Numbered from the stretch's first letter, positions 33,416 through 46,371 are shown. The stretch is DNA of 64,000 nt from Lavandula angustifolia (GCA_028984105.1 CM054824.1:7001324-7065323); one strand, 5' to 3'. Translations and numbers: made by a program. The notes: a model not told the origin generated them from the sequence alone.

Positions 33416-35596
33416 CACTTTGATCAACACACTTGACCACTGGACTGGTCGATGCTGACTTCTGAGCCTTCATAGGTTCAGGAGTCCTGATCTTTTGAAT
33501 TGGAAGACTGCTGACCTTGCCTTCTGCACGGCTTTCTTCTTCTTCTTCTGACTTTTAGGTCCTCTCCTGACTATAGGATCATAATAATATAACCCATACT
33601 GTGGATGTGTCAGCTGTGGAGGTCCATACTGATCAGCCCATGTAACATTGCTAGTTCCCCTTGACTGAACTGGGGTGATTTGGAACTGATCTTCTTGTCA
33701 GAATGCTGATAGCTGGGATGAAGTGCCTTCATCTTTTGTTTGTTCTTGGCTAGGGGATTCAAAATCTCTGCGTTGAAGGTCTCCCCTTGAACAAAGCTAT
33801 CAGTTAGCAGGTTTTCTGAGCGTACGGGGGCAGATGAGATGAGAAGGCTCCATGGCTAAAACCAAGTCCCTCCTTGCAGTGCTTAAGCTTGTTGCTGGCA
33901 AGCATGACCTCAAGCTCCTTTTCAGTGCCCATGTAGCGCTTTGTCATCAGATTACTCCGCACATCATCGCTTTCTTCGCCAGCTCACACTTGGTCCGAAG
34001 TCCCGACAACTCTTGCTTCAAGACTCGGCCAAGATCTTTCCGAGTCAAGTCATTGGTCAGTACTGAGATCTGATCTTCTTGATACTAAGACTTGGCCATT
34101 AGAGAGTTTATCTCCTCCCTAAGTCTCAACACAAGTCCTTCTGACTCAGTAGCAACCTGACTCTCCTGAGAAAGTCTCTGATTCTCCACTTTCAGGGTAT
34201 CCAACTCCTGAAGAGTCATACTAAGTTGTAGACTCATCTGAATCTGCTCGTTTAACAGTTCTTCATATACGATTGCGACGTCCAGATTCTCATCTACACC
34301 TGAAATATTGTCGTGTGTGCAGTGTGAAGAGGAGTTAAATGGAGCGTGAGAATTTACCTCATCCTCTTCTCCTGCCATGAGACACTTTTCAGCGTCTTCT
34401 TCAAGCTTTACGACCATGAATGCTACTTCATCGTCATGTGAATCCATGAAGGAATCGACTTCATCTGAGTCATCTGAGAGTTCACCAGCTATATATGCTT
34501 GATGCTTCTTGAAGAACTTCTCCCTTCGAGCTTTGCGTGCTGCTCTCTCAGCAGTACTGAGCTCATGACAATCATACTGATAATGTCCTGGCTTCTTGCA
34601 GTTGTAACAAGTAGTGACTCTCTCTTCTTTGCTCTCGCTATCTTTCGACTGAGCTGAGTCCTCCTGTTTCCTGCACTCAGAAGTATGTGAGTCAGGAGTG
34701 CGCTTAGGTGTATACTCAGACTTACCCTTGGAGTCTCTGACGACTCTCGAGAGTTTTCTACGCCTCTCCTTCTCCTGTTGATACTTTACGGCAAGCAGTG
34801 CGTACTTCTTGGCCAGATTTCCTTCTTGTTTGTCACTGAGTGAAGGTTCAGCCTTGCTAGACGCTGGAGCCGCTGTGCTGACTGATGCTTTGAAAGCATG
34901 GTCGATTTGGGTGTTAGCTTCAGCTCGCTGCTTCCTTTGAGGTAGACCAAACTCGAACTCCTCAGCTTTAAGTTCTGAAAAGATATGGTCAGGACTAACA
35001 ATATCTAAATCAGAATGTCTCAGTAAAGTAGCAAAGGGAGTCCAATGACCGTCTGACAGTGCCCTCAAAATCTTGAGATTCATTTCTCGGTTGGAGAACG
35101 TCTTTCTCAGCCCGTTGATGGTGTTCATCAGATCCGTGAATCTGACGTTAAGATCTTCAATCGTGTCACCAGGTATGAGAGACAGTCTCTTCGCTTCCGG
35201 TTCCGGGCCACTTGTTCGCTTTGATCTTCTGAGTTCCCCGACTCAGTAGCGCTAGAGCATCCTAGAGTTCCTTCGCGGACTTGCAGTCCTGAACTCTCCC
35301 GAGATAAGAATCAGTCAGGGTGGTCAGTATGGTATTTCTGGCAACCCGGTCTAAGTTGTGAAGCTTCTTCTCCTCAAGGGTGAAGAGACTTCTATCTTTG
35401 AGGATCTACTTCCCGGTCACCATGCCTCTGTCTTCTTCTCCTGATTTACGACACTATCAACCATCGGAACGATAGGGCCGTCCTCCAGTACCTCTGTCAT
35501 GCTATCATGGAGGGAAGTCAGATGTGCCTCCATTCTGACTCGCCATACCCCGTAGTTCTCTATTGAGAATATGGGCACCATCCTGATTCCTGACAT
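33416..35596 (-). pseudogene. M2 gag, best-kept gag of the window
   Basis: It starts with MSGIRMVPIFSIENYGVWRV at 35596. The long open frame 34085-35128 includes NREMNLKILRALSDGHWTPF (capsid-type UBN2 region), the CCHC zinc knuckle CYNCKKPGHYQYDCHE (34570-34620) with all four ligands, an Asp/Ser-rich segment, and a coiled coil (NQRLSQESQVATESEGLVLR). A break lies between 35128 and 35417 and a damaged patch at 33950-34080. A C-terminal basic linker (TWADQYGPPQLTHPQYG, ~33590-33640) then runs into the integrase deletion junction. Confidence 0.85.
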
Positions 35597-35660
35597 ATAT
35601 GACAGAGTTGATAATGATATGAATGAAGAATGATATGCAGTGAAAACGTTTTCTGGATCC

Positions 35661-35673
35661 TGCTCTGATACCA
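35661..35673 (-). promoter_or_regulatory. M2 primer binding site
   Basis: TGGTATCAGAGCA on the minus strand, 2 nt inside the LTR end; complementary to the 3' end of plant initiator-Met tRNA. Confidence 0.9.
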
Positions 35674-35675
35674 AT

Positions 35676-37266
35676 TTTTGGTCCCGAGATTAAACGTTCA
35701 GGTGTATGGGGGGTGAATACACCTGAAAATAATTTCTCAACTTAAAACGCGAAAAGTCCTTTTCAGGAGAGTGTCGTACTGAACAAGTTCAGTAGACCAA
35801 ATAAGTTGTTCTAGATCACATGGCAGAGTGACTGACTTTACTAAGGACTGCTAGCTGACTAAGGTCAGAATTCAGTACCGTTCAGCTGAAGTTCAGTAAG
35901 TGCAGAAATGTGTAGGCCCAAATTCAGTTGAATTTAGAAAAAGTTTTTACGAAAATAGTTTTAGTATATTAGTGCGATCGATTAGGCTTGCCGAAACTTA
36001 GTTGAATGATTTTAGAAATATTTTTAGTATGAACAGTAATCAATGCAACAGTAAAAAGACAGAACACAAGCAATTTTAAAGTGGTTCGGATCCAACAATC
36101 CTACGTCCACAGTCCCGAAAGATCAGGAAGCTATTTATTATACTAAGTTAGTCTCAGTCAGTTTATACACTGGACAAACACTGGTCTTGAAATTTATACT
36201 GAGCAAGTCTCAGTTTACAAGGTATCAAACTAAATTGTTTGACAAACTCTCCAACTATGAAGGAGTCCTTTACAATAAGGATCAGTTCAGATATGAACTC
36301 CTTCGTCTAAGCTATGGATAAGATCTACTGAGCTTAGGTTAGAGGGATAGGGAAAGAGAAGGTGGCTTCTAGATCGACGAACGGTTAAGTATAGACTTGG
36401 GTTCGTATTCAGTCGCTTGGATACTAGAGGCTTTATGATCTGGTTCAGCTTGGTTCCCTATGAGCAAGTATGTCGCCTTTCGCCGGAGATTACTCTATGA
36501 AGTTCTTGCGGAAAGCTTAAGTCATTTTTAAGTTTGCTCGTGAATGCTCGTCTGTTCTCGTCTGTTCGGTGAGCTTCAATTTGAAATCATCCCTCTATTT
36601 ATAGAGCAGACACATGGATAGATCCGTTGGAGACGACGAACCATGTGTCTCCCTCTTTTGGGTAGCTAACGGCTCTTTCAAAGTATGGTGGTAGAGTCCT
36701 TTCCCTCCATTTCTTGAAAGTTGTTGACTTGCAGCTTTAATTAGAAAGTAGACAGCTGGCCGCTCGTCATTGGTCGAGGCTGAAGAAAGTAGTTGAGACA
36801 AAAGAGACTTCAAGGTGGATCTGAAGCTGACTTCTCTATACCTCGTATGACTCTGCTGATTTGACTTAATAAATCCTGACAGTTAGAAGACTGTCCAGCC
36901 GTTGCTGAGTCTGATCTATATTCAGTAGCATACTCCTGCTGAGTCAGCTCTAATGAAGATCAACTCTGAGTTCAGTGAACTACTCCTGCTGATTTCGGTT
37001 CTACTGACTCCTTTCAGTATACTGCTCCTGCTAAGTCCAGTATTACTGAGTCTTCTTCTTCTGGTACTGAGGGCGATAGTCTACTGAGTGCCTGAACCAA
37101 AACGAAGAGTGTCTACTGAGCCTGAAACCTCTTAGAGACAAAACAACAAATACAACAGAAAGGTTCATCAATCAAAGTAGGGTTTTGGGATCTTCAAATC
37201 TTCAGAGCACTGGGCTACTGAGTTATCTCCCAACAATTTGTGGAGGGACTGAATCATCTCCCAACA
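35676..37266 (-). repeat. M2 5' LTR
   Basis: 1591 bp. In plus orientation it runs from TTTTGGTCCCGAG (expected TGTTGG, one base changed) to CTCCCAACA. The hairpin TCAGGTGTA/TACACCTGA lies at 35698-35727 and the TATA box at 36596-36603 on the minus strand. CAG and CTG sites are intact here, so it is a good reference for the damaged copies. Confidence 0.9.
36596..36603 (-). promoter_or_regulatory. M2 5' LTR TATA box
   Basis: TATAAATA on the minus strand followed by GAGGGATG. Confidence 0.65.
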
Positions 37267-38052
37267 TAGAGGAACTGAATTCATCAACTCACATGTCAGT
37301 GGTTATCTTAAGGACCATGAAATCAAAAATGAAACCTCAGCTCCAAGGACAGCTGAGCAGAACGGATTAGTTGAAAGGAGGAATCAGACACTAAATGAAG
37401 CAGTCAGGTCCATGCTGGCTGAATCAAATATTCCTCAGATATTCTGCAGCTGCAACAACGTGCTACACTCAGAATAGATTCATTCTAACTCAGCTGCATC
37501 AATGCACTCCATATGAGTTGTGGAAATGGAGAAAACCTTCTATCTTTATTTCCATATATTTGGGTGTTAGTGTTTCATTCATGACAATGAGAAATACCAG
37601 CTTAAAGCTTTTGAAAGCAAGTCGGACTCTGGAATATTTCTATGGTACTCCTTTGTGAGCAAAGCCTATCGTGTATTTAACTGTTGGACACTTTGTATTG
37701 AAGAAACACCTCATGTTGTGTTTTACGAGTTTGCTAATGAGCGCAGGAAAGAAACAAAGATTTCAAACCCTGAGGAGCTTAGCAAACAATGGAAGAACTG
37801 AACTTGAACAAAGAATGTCAGACTTTCCTACCCAACCTGACATGGGACGGCAAAGATGAACAAGCTCAGACGGAGCCTGAATCCTGCAGGCCAAAGGATA
37901 AAATTAAATCTTCTAAACAGATTCAATATCAGGTAACCCCGGTCGATGAAGAAACCCCAGTGGTAACTGAGACTGCAACTGAAGTCGTCAAATCGGGGGA
38001 ACATCAAACGATCCTGAAAACAAACACCCTTAAATTGACTCAGTCACTCTAG
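37267..38052 (+). pseudogene. P3 integrase, C-terminal half
   Basis: It begins RGTEFINSHVSGYLKDHEIK at the M2 LTR edge, so M2 sits right after the second catalytic Asp codon. Then come EQNGLVERRNQTLNEAV (catalytic Glu), CYTQNRFILTQLHQCTPYEL (shifted frame) and the tail CTPYELWKWRKPS. The acidic linker (37789-38050) follows. Confidence 0.85.
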
Positions 38053-39257
38053 AATATGCATCCTCCCATAATGCACCATCTATCATAGACTTGAACACTG
38101 ATAGAATAAAACTTATATCATAGATGGAGAAAGAATAAAACTTGGAAAGATAGTCATCACTCTGAAGATATTATTGGTGATCCTAACACCAGAGTGAAGA
38201 CTCGTCATCAGATTGATCATGCAATGTTATCCTGCTATTTATCTATGGATGAACCCAAGACTATTGAAGAAGCCTTGAGTAATGTAACTTGGGTTAATGC
38301 TATGCAGGAATAGCTGAATCAATTTGAACGAAGCGAAGTATGGGAATTGGTGGACAACCCAACCCATCAGGTTGTTATTGGAACCAAATGGGTTTTCAAG
38401 AACAAAAGAGACGAAAACAACATCAGTGTCAGAAATAAAGTCAGACTGGTAGTGAAAGGTTATTGCCAATCTAAAGGTATTGATTATGATGAAACCTTCG
38501 CACCAATTACTCATCTAGAAGCCGTTAGACTGTTTTTAGCTTTCGCAGCACATCAGAAATTTAAAGTCTATCAGATGGATGACAAATGCGCCTTTCTTAA
38601 TGGTGATCTCAAGGAATAAGTATATGTTGATCAACCCCCGGGATTCATTAGGGGTGATCAGGTTTATCGATTGAAGAAGGCTCTATACGGTCTTAAACAG
38701 GCTCCTCGAGCCTGGTATGATACTTTATCAGCTTATATTGTCACTAAAGGATTTCTGAAGGGAACAGTCGACAGGACTTTATTTCAAATGATAAAATATA
38801 ATCATATTCTATTAGTCTAAATTTATGTGGACGATATTATCTTTGGATGTACAAATGATGATCTCCGCAAGGAATTCATATCTATGGTAACAATTCAGTT
38901 CGAAATGTCCATGATGGGCGAAATGAACTATTTTCTTGGTCTTCAAGTTAAACAATCTATTGAAGGAATATTTATTTATCAAGCTAAGTATACCAGAGAT
39001 TTAATTGAAAAGTTCGGCATGACTAACAGCAAATCAGTCCGAATACCTCTGAACACTATTTGGAAGATGGAACCTGATCTCAATGGAACACTAGTCAATC
39101 AGACTGAATATAGAGGCATTATTGGTTCTCTCCTCTATCTGACGGCCAGCCGACTAGATATTATGTTCGCAGTTGGGGTTAGTGCCCGATATCATGCCAA
39201 TCTCAAGCTGAGTCACATGGAAGCTGCCAAGCGGATCTTCGCTATATTAAAGGAATA
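38053..39257 (+). pseudogene. P3 reverse transcriptase
   Basis: EVWELVDNPTHQVVIGTKWV (38335-38394), KGYCQSKGIDYDETFAP, VYQMDDKCAFLNGDLKE then a stop (38617-38619), ALYGLKQAPRAWYDTLSAYI (38680-38740), a stop near 38818, then IYVDDIIFGCTNDD (38821-38862), MMGEMNYFLGLQVKQS and YTRDLIEKFG. The catalytic box is intact. In-frame stops at 38313, 38617 and 38818 disable it. Confidence 0.9.
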
Positions 39258-39785
39258 GTTAATCTAGGTCTTTGGTATCCATCTGATGATAATTTTGAAT
39301 TAACTGGATATTATGATGTAGATCTTGCAGGCCGCAAGATTGATCGCAAATCCACTTCTGGAATTGTCAGTTCCAAGGCAACAAGCTGATCTCCTAGTTT
39401 TCAAAGAAGCAGAATTCGGTTGCCACATCAACAACTGAAGTTGAATATATGGGTCATTAGAAATTGCTGCTCACAAATCTTATGGTTAAAACAATAATTA
39501 AGTGATTATCAAGTTATCACTAACGATGGTCCTATTTTCTATGACAGTTCTAGTGTCGTATTAATCACTCAAAACCCATTGCTACACACACGACGCAAAC
39601 ATGTTGATATCCGACATCATTTTATAAGAGATCATGCAGAGAAGGGTGATATCAGACTCAAAAAGATTGTCACAGAACATCAACGAGCTGATATATTTAC
39701 CAAACCTCTACCTGAAGCTAGATTCCTCTAACTCTCTATGGAACTGGGTCTATTAGATCCATGTGAACAAAGTCTCCCGCATTAA
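39258..39785 (+). pseudogene. P3 RNase H
   Basis: LGLWYPSDDNFELTGYYDVD (39268-39320), IDRKSTSGIV, NCCSQILWLKQ (39460-39492), FYDSSSVVLITQNPLLHTRR (39537-39597), KHVDIRHHFIRDHAEKGD and ADIFTKPLPEARF. One frameshift and several stops are present. It ends near LGLLDP (39745-39765). Confidence 0.88.
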
Positions 39786-40349
39786 GCATGGGGGAACCTG
39801 ATAATGATCATTTAGACTCAACCTGAGTTTGACCTCTACTAAGTGGTATTAGTCGATTACAATATTTGACTGAGAGGTTTGCGTATCAGACTCAGTCTAT
39901 ATTTATTGAAGTATTTATTTATCGTTTTCATTAAAGTCATTCATGCGGTCTGATACTCTCTCACATTTAATGCACATCGTATCTCATTTAATGCGTTGTC
40001 CCGTTATATGATATAACACTATTAAACTTACAAATCAACTATGTCATCCTATCTTACTTTATCACATTTAATCCATGCCGTTAATTTCAAATCTTTAGAT
40101 TAAATATGAGTCATAGGATCTAAATATGTATCACCCCATTTATATGATTTCCGCTATTTTTGAACCTTTACTGTTCCTCATTCTAAAACTTTTTCATAAA
40201 AATATCACTAAGTCTCTCTTATAAATTTTCTCTCTACGCATACTTTCTTACATACTAGCGTATTTACAGAGGTATATGTTGATTAAATCTGCTAAACTTC
40301 TTCTCTCGTATCAATTGACATAACTTGTTCTATGTTTGATCTGTAGAAA
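39786..40349. other. P3 pol to third-ORF spacer
   Basis: AT-rich, with CATTTAATGCACATC and CATTTAATGCGTTG (39965-40000), phrases shared with the M1, M2 and P1 spacers. No gene. Confidence 0.6.
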
Positions 40350-43300
40350 ATGGCACCCAAAACACGTCTGGGTTAAAGAACTTCGTCACGATAGAGCCAG
40401 ACATGCTGCTTCCGGCTCATATTGTAGAATTCTATTTCTACATGAAGCAGGAAGGAGGACAGACCTTGTCGAAATTCCAAATGGTGTGTGACCAACACCT
40501 TGAAGGTACGGTGGTTGAGTTCGACGTTATGGAGGCGATTCAGAAATAACTCCACCTCCCTCACGATGGTGTTCTACCGGCGAATTATCAGCTCTCGAAG
40601 GAGGACTCTTATCTACAATGTTTCACTGGGGACGATGAAGCCATCTTCAAGACACAAGTCAAGAAGAATGCCCCGAAGATAAAGTACATGGGTCTGCTCT
40701 ACATTCTGACTTATTGCATTCTATGCAAGTCAGGCTCCCATGATCAGCTTTCTAGAGCTAGCCTAAGAATGATGATGGTTATATCAGATGGAGCCATGGC
40801 AGACTGGGCATCTCATTTCCTTCAGGAAGTGGAGACTCTCACTGCAGGATGTAAGACTGTGAAGACTGACAAGCCACTTATCTTCAAAGGCGATCTGTGT
40901 CACCGCATATACCTTAAGTGGGAAACGAAGATCTCCTACCTACTGATTAGGGTAGCTGAGGGTATGGGGTTCACCAATATTCAGTGGTGCTCTCGGTTCA
41001 GCTGTACGAGTTCGCCAAGATGTTGAAATATGCTGATAACAACAAGATGTTGCACGCCATCGGTGTTCTAAAACCCTAATCTGATGTGCCTGCTCACTCC
41101 AAGCCAAAAGCAGCACATACTGAAAAACCCAAGGCTGATAAGCCTCGAGCTGAGAAATAAAAAGCAGACAAGCCTGTGACATGGTCTGCTGATAAGTCTA
41201 AGAAGCCTGAGAAGTTACTTGATCTCGCAACTAAATGTGTTGCTCAGAAAAGAAAAAGAACTTAGTCTATCACGGAGGATGCTATGAAGGATCTTGCCTA
41301 GGGGCCAATCCTTCACCGGGGTCAGTCCTTCGCCTCACAAAAAGTTCTAACGAAGAGGAGGATTCATTTGAAATTCTCTCCAAGAAACTTCGTACCTCCC
41401 AGACAGTGGTATGCATCTTGGATTTCAGTGCGCCACTGGACACGGCTCCATCTACTGAACCTGAGTCTCATAAAGAAGGAACTGCCCAGGACGCAGTTCC
41501 GACTGCCGAGGCACCGGAAAAATCTGAAGGTCCTTTCGAACCCGAGTCTACCGAGTACGAAGTTGCTAAGGTAGAGAAGCTCATCATAAGCTCAGAGTTT
41601 CTCTATCATGAAGGAATTCTCCCTTCAGCCCCACTATCTTAACCTGAGATCGAGGAACAAGGTGTTGCCTCAGCTTCCCCTCCTGCACCTGAGATAGAGG
41701 TTATTGATATTTTGAGCTCCTCCAAACACATTAATGAAAAAGGCTGCTAGCAAGCGACCTATCTTTGAGGAGCCCGTACCGTTCACTCGGCAATCATCAA
41801 ATTCGACTGATGAACTTGATTTGGATCTGACTGATGTCCATCCCTATCAGTCTGTTGACTTCCCGCCCTTATCTATTCCTCAATTCTTATACCTCACAGA
41901 TGTTGGGCCCGTGGAAGACATGTTGGAAGAACCATTAGATTTTGATGATTTAGAATCTGAACCAGACACTGACACCTAGTCTCTCGGCAAACAACTTTTG
42001 ACACAAGTCCATACTGTAGTGATCGATCAGGTTCTCAAGCTAGTTCCTCAGGTTTCTGACATCAAGGACGTGCTGGAAATTACTGCTCGAACTCAGATGA
42101 TGTTGGATCTGAGATCGCTTTGGACTGATGAGCAGCGGACCATCTTCCAGGCATATACTGCAGAAGGATTCATCAAGGAAGAACGTCTTCTTCAATCCTT
42201 ATTGCTTTTCTACCATCCTAGTGATCCTCGCAACTAAGAGGTCTTCCCTCACTCGATCAAGACTATCATGTCTAGGCAGGCTAGCTATTCATTTATCATC
42301 GCAGCTACTAAGGATGACTCAGATCCTGATGAGTCTACCGGAGCTGATCCCTATAGGCCTCAGCTACCAAAGTCTAATCCTGCATCCTCTGCACTATCAT
42401 GTTCTATTCCTGACGTGACTCATCATCAGATCTCTTTCACTCATAAACAAGTCAAGCGTCTGGAGGTTCTTTAGCTTCAGAAACACATGTCCACTGCTAG
42501 GGTAACTTTGCAGCAGATGGATCTAGCCATGGGACAGTGCTATGACAGCCTGAATGGCATGCAGAGTGTTGTGAAGGCCAATACAGAAGCCACTGAGCAC
42601 AACTTTGGCCAACTCATTGATGCCAAGAACAAAGTCCCAGCCACTCAGCTCGACATATCTAATACAGCTACAGAGAAGCGTATGTTTACTTATTTCGATT
42701 ATTACCACAATATGGTCCAAGACGGCAAGAAGCTTCTAGAACTTGTTGAAAGGAATGTTGAACACACTATCCAGTCCACTCTTACGCCTTTCAAGACTGA
42801 TCTGGAATCCATCCTTGGCACTCAACAGGATCAGCTAGCAATCCGGCAAACCCAGATAGAAGCTCAGAACAAGCTGATCGATGAACAACAGGAGACTTTA
42901 AGAATGTTGTCCGCCAAGCTACTTTCCCCTCCATCCTATTTTGATAATGCCAAAAAGGGGGAAGATAGAATTGTGACAGAGAAATAAACTCATACCTCTC
43001 CCTCTGATGATGAAGGGATGGAAGTATTAGCTGCGGGGGGAAAAGGTCTCTAAGAAGGAGAAAGACAAGGAAGGTAGCCTTAGCCTTCAGGGGATCAAGA
43101 CTGAAACTACGGAAGTAGTTGAACAAATGAAGAAGGCTGATGAGGAGGCTCATCTCAAACAAGTTGAATAAGCAGCTCGATTCTAAGCTGAAACTGAAAA
43201 GATAGAACAAGCTGAAGATAATAAGACAAGTATTCAGCTTGAACCTTATCTAGAAGAAATCTCAAACGCTCTGAACGATGCTATCAACAGAGATGAGATT

Positions 43301-44158
43301 GTGAGGATCCAAGCCGAAGAAGCTCTTGAAAAGAAGAAACAAGAAGAAGCCCGTCAGAAACAGATCGAAGAAGATAAACTGAAGGCAATCTTGCTTCTGA
43401 AACAAATTGACGAGGCTGAAGAAGATAAGAGAAGGAGATTAAGATTCAAAGTCACACCTGAACAAGAAAAGGCCTAGATCGAAGAAATCTAGAACCTTTG
43501 GAAATACATTAATCGCCCTTCTGAGTTGATCAAAGATCAAGATATGAAAGACGTGAAGAATAGTTGAGAAATTGAGAAAGAGGATGACGAGAGACTTGAG
43601 AAACTGGCTGCAAGCATGAAGAAAACTGGCCAGATTTCAGACAAGAAGTGACGAAAATCCAAGGTTCTGAAGACTATTGCAGATGAGAAGAAATCAAAGA
43701 TAGAATCTGAAAACGATCAGCTCTATCCCTGGTGCGACAGATGGGTTCCGTTGGAACTTTCAGATGTGGGAGCAGATCAAGGTGGACTTCATTAAAAGAT
43801 TCTACTTTTGGAAATCATGGGGATCATACAAGAGGATAAAGAACAAGGATGAGATATTCATGGAGTTCTTCAGAAGACGTGCATTCAAGCTTTACCTACT
43901 CATAAAGGACTTTGCTGAAAAGGCAAATCAGTACATCAAAGCTACCGAGCCCAGATTCATGAAGAGACCAATCGCTTGGCAAAACCTAGAATTCAATGTT
44001 GATTATGATAAAATCGAGTCCGAATTTCATAAGGCCTGCAGTGAGAAGAAATATGATGACACAACCATTTACCTCGAGAGGAAACTCAAGCAGAGGAGAT
44101 TGGTTTACTACTCATATGATCTAAAGGCTGAAGACCTATCTGACAACAGGTTTGGACT
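40350..44158 (+). pseudogene. P3 third (env-like) ORF
   Basis: It starts ATGGCACCC at 40350. Recognisable parts: AHIVEFYFYMKQEGGQTLSK (40415-40470), MGLLYILTYCILCKSGSHDQ (40688-40747), MMMVISDGAMADWASHFLQE, an acidic Pro/Ser-rich middle (41235-42237), a long coiled coil (42487-42950; IRQTQIEAQNKLIDEQQETL), SYFDNAKKGED (42936-42968), a Glu/Lys-rich helical stretch (43000-43740), and WEQIKVDFIKRFYFW (43766-43810) leading into the C-terminal domain until G1. Stops are scattered. It is the most readable copy because CAG/CTG sites are clean. No transmembrane segment is evident. Confidence 0.75.
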
Positions 44159-46336
44159 TGTAACGCCCCAATTTTCATAACTTTTAAGGGGACGTCACCT
44201 CGTGCATAACTTTAATCTTCTCAATTTAATTTTCAAAAATAATAGATTTATAAAAGCAATAAGGTTTTAATGCATTTCATAATAGCGGAAGTCTTGAATA
44301 AAAAACATGTGCACCTACTAGTTCACGGAATAAAGACAAATGCATAGTTCAAGATAAAACTAAATTAATGTGTTTAAAAAAAAACATTTTAAATCCTTTC
44401 ATGTGTGACCATCACCATCCGGCACTTCAAGCATCTGCCGGACCATGGTCTGAAAAGGTGAAAATATAGGGGGTGAGTACGACTACTCAGTGGGGTCAAA
44501 CATTATCCAAACTATAAACTATAAAGGATTAATCAAGAGAAATTAGACATGCAAGCCCGGAGGCTTAACCCGAAGGTTTACTGCATGAATGCCCGAGGGC
44601 TAACCCGAAGGTTTTACTGCTTGAATTGCCCGAGGGCTAACCCAAAGGTTTTACTGCGTGAATTGCCCGAAGGCTAACCCGAAGGTTTTACTGCGTGAAT
44701 TGCCCGAAGGCTCTGCCTGTACTGAATAACGCATGAAAAAAACAATATAATGTATAATAAGGATAAAATAAAAACCCCACCTTAACCTTTTTGAGTGAAT
44801 GAAAAGATGTATATCAATGGATTAAGTCCTGCACGCCAATCCTAACATGAAATAATTCAAATCTTAATGTCGTGATATGCATGAAACAATTAATCGTTTT
44901 GTACATGGGATGCAGATATGTATATCGATACTTACTTCTACTTCTCGTTTCTAAATAACTCCGAGTTCTAACGACTTATTCTAGTATTAAGCTTATAACA
45001 TGACATATACAACGATACCTTATAGTTATTAGGTTGCAAACAATATCATATCTATATACTAGGTTTCTATATTCTATTTTAACTCGTGCAGAATACCTAT
45101 TTTAAAAAAAAAATCACAGAACATGAATTCATTCCATAAATTCTAATTTTCTATATGTAGATTCTTTAATGAGTCTAAATCATTCCAGATTTGGTTTCAT
45201 ATAAAAATAATAAGTCCTCTAAGAGTTATAACCAAAACAGTACCTACTGCATCGACAGAGGCGATTTCTGACCTACTTACCTTTAACTATAATCTTCATG
45301 GACTAAACATACTTTAAATATTCTAATATTTAACAAACATCTAGGGACCATACATAGGGATATCATATCAAAAATGCACCATTGTTGGATAAGGGATGAC
45401 TTCTGAAAAACATAGAACGTTTCAACCAAAATCCGAATATGAAAATGCATGCTCCGACTAACTACCCAGAAATTTGTATTACACTGCTTTCATACACATA
45501 GGTTAAAAATACAAAATAAATATTTTTACAAACCCCAACGTGTTTGGAGTATTTAGGAAAAAGAATCAAGTCAAAATCAGTTTTGTGGAGTGAGATATAA
45601 ATATTTTTCTAAACCCTATCCCGGATGCATGGTTTTTTTGCAGTGTAAAAGTAAATATTTATTAAAACTATAGGTACTTGTCTAAAAATCTCCACAATTT
45701 ACAGAGATCTAAAAGGCATACCTAGGAAGCTTCGCCTAAAATTTCACCACGATAGGATATCGGGAAGATGTGTAAATATTTCTTGAAACAGTTCGCAGGT
45801 ATGGTGACAAATTTTTCGAAAAGTTTATGTGAAACTATTTTATGGACGACTAAGACTTTATTTATAGACTTAGGATAAATTATCTAAATATCCCTAATTA
45901 TAAAATGTATCAAATATATTTTATCCATAATTATTTTCGTCGTTATATATTTTATATAGTATTTATTCTATCACTTACCATATAATAAGACATTCAATCC
46001 TAGATAAATTAGGATATGGAATAGGCACAATTAGATTTTATCCTGAAACATGTATAAAACTAATATAATATCTATTTTATTCACAAAATAGAATTTTAAA
46101 TTATCTCCTAATAACTTATATAATATAAATTATTATATTCTTTCCTTAATCCTAGTAGGTTCAGGAAATTCAAAATAAATTTACATAACAAAAATAATTT
46201 AATGAAAAATAACATAGATGTTTTAATTTTCATTTTCGTTTTTCTAAGGCGCGACTTACAGAACTAAACTCGTGATATTATGCATGAAATGCAAATGCAT
46301 TTTATTTATTTTTAGGTAAAATTTTGGGGTGTTACA
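44159..46336 (-). repeat. G1 3' LTR
   Basis: 2178 bp, in plus orientation TGTAACGCCCCAATTTTC to GGGGTGTTACA. The five bases outside are GGACT. It contains a ~43-bp minisatellite (44545-44720). It is highly similar to the 5' LTR apart from minor substitutions and small indels. Confidence 0.92.
44545..44720. repeat. Minisatellite in G1 3' LTR
   Basis: Tandem units of ~43 bp around the phrase CCGAAGGTTTTACTGC then GTGAATTGCCCGAAGGC. Four full units plus a partial one are visible. The 5' LTR (50285-50420) has one unit fewer. Confidence 0.8.
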
Positions 46337-46371
46337 ATCTCCCATACTTATAAAATTTTCATCCTCGAAAA

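Larger units (their letters stand above)
10916..37266 (-). mobile_element. M2: Sirevirus-like Copia element split by P1
   Basis: Minus-strand order: 5' LTR 35676-37266, PBS 35661-35673, gag 33416-35596, integrase C-half 32818-33415, RT 31396-32211, RNase H (split, 16807-17264), spacer, third ORF 12608-16137, polypurine tracts, truncated 3' LTR 10916-12097. P1 (17265-31212) is inserted in the RNase H region; M2 frames resume on both sides of it. An internal deletion has removed protease and the N-terminal half of integrase. Confidence 0.88.

Noticed and set aside
40350..44158. Integrated virus with envelope gene
   Set aside because: The pol order and spacer are those of Sirevirus Copia elements; no envelope signature (signal peptide, fusion peptide, membrane anchor) is visible.
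44545..44720. CRISPR-like regularly repeated array
   Set aside because: Units are contiguous without unique spacers and lie inside an LTR of a plant retrotransposon.
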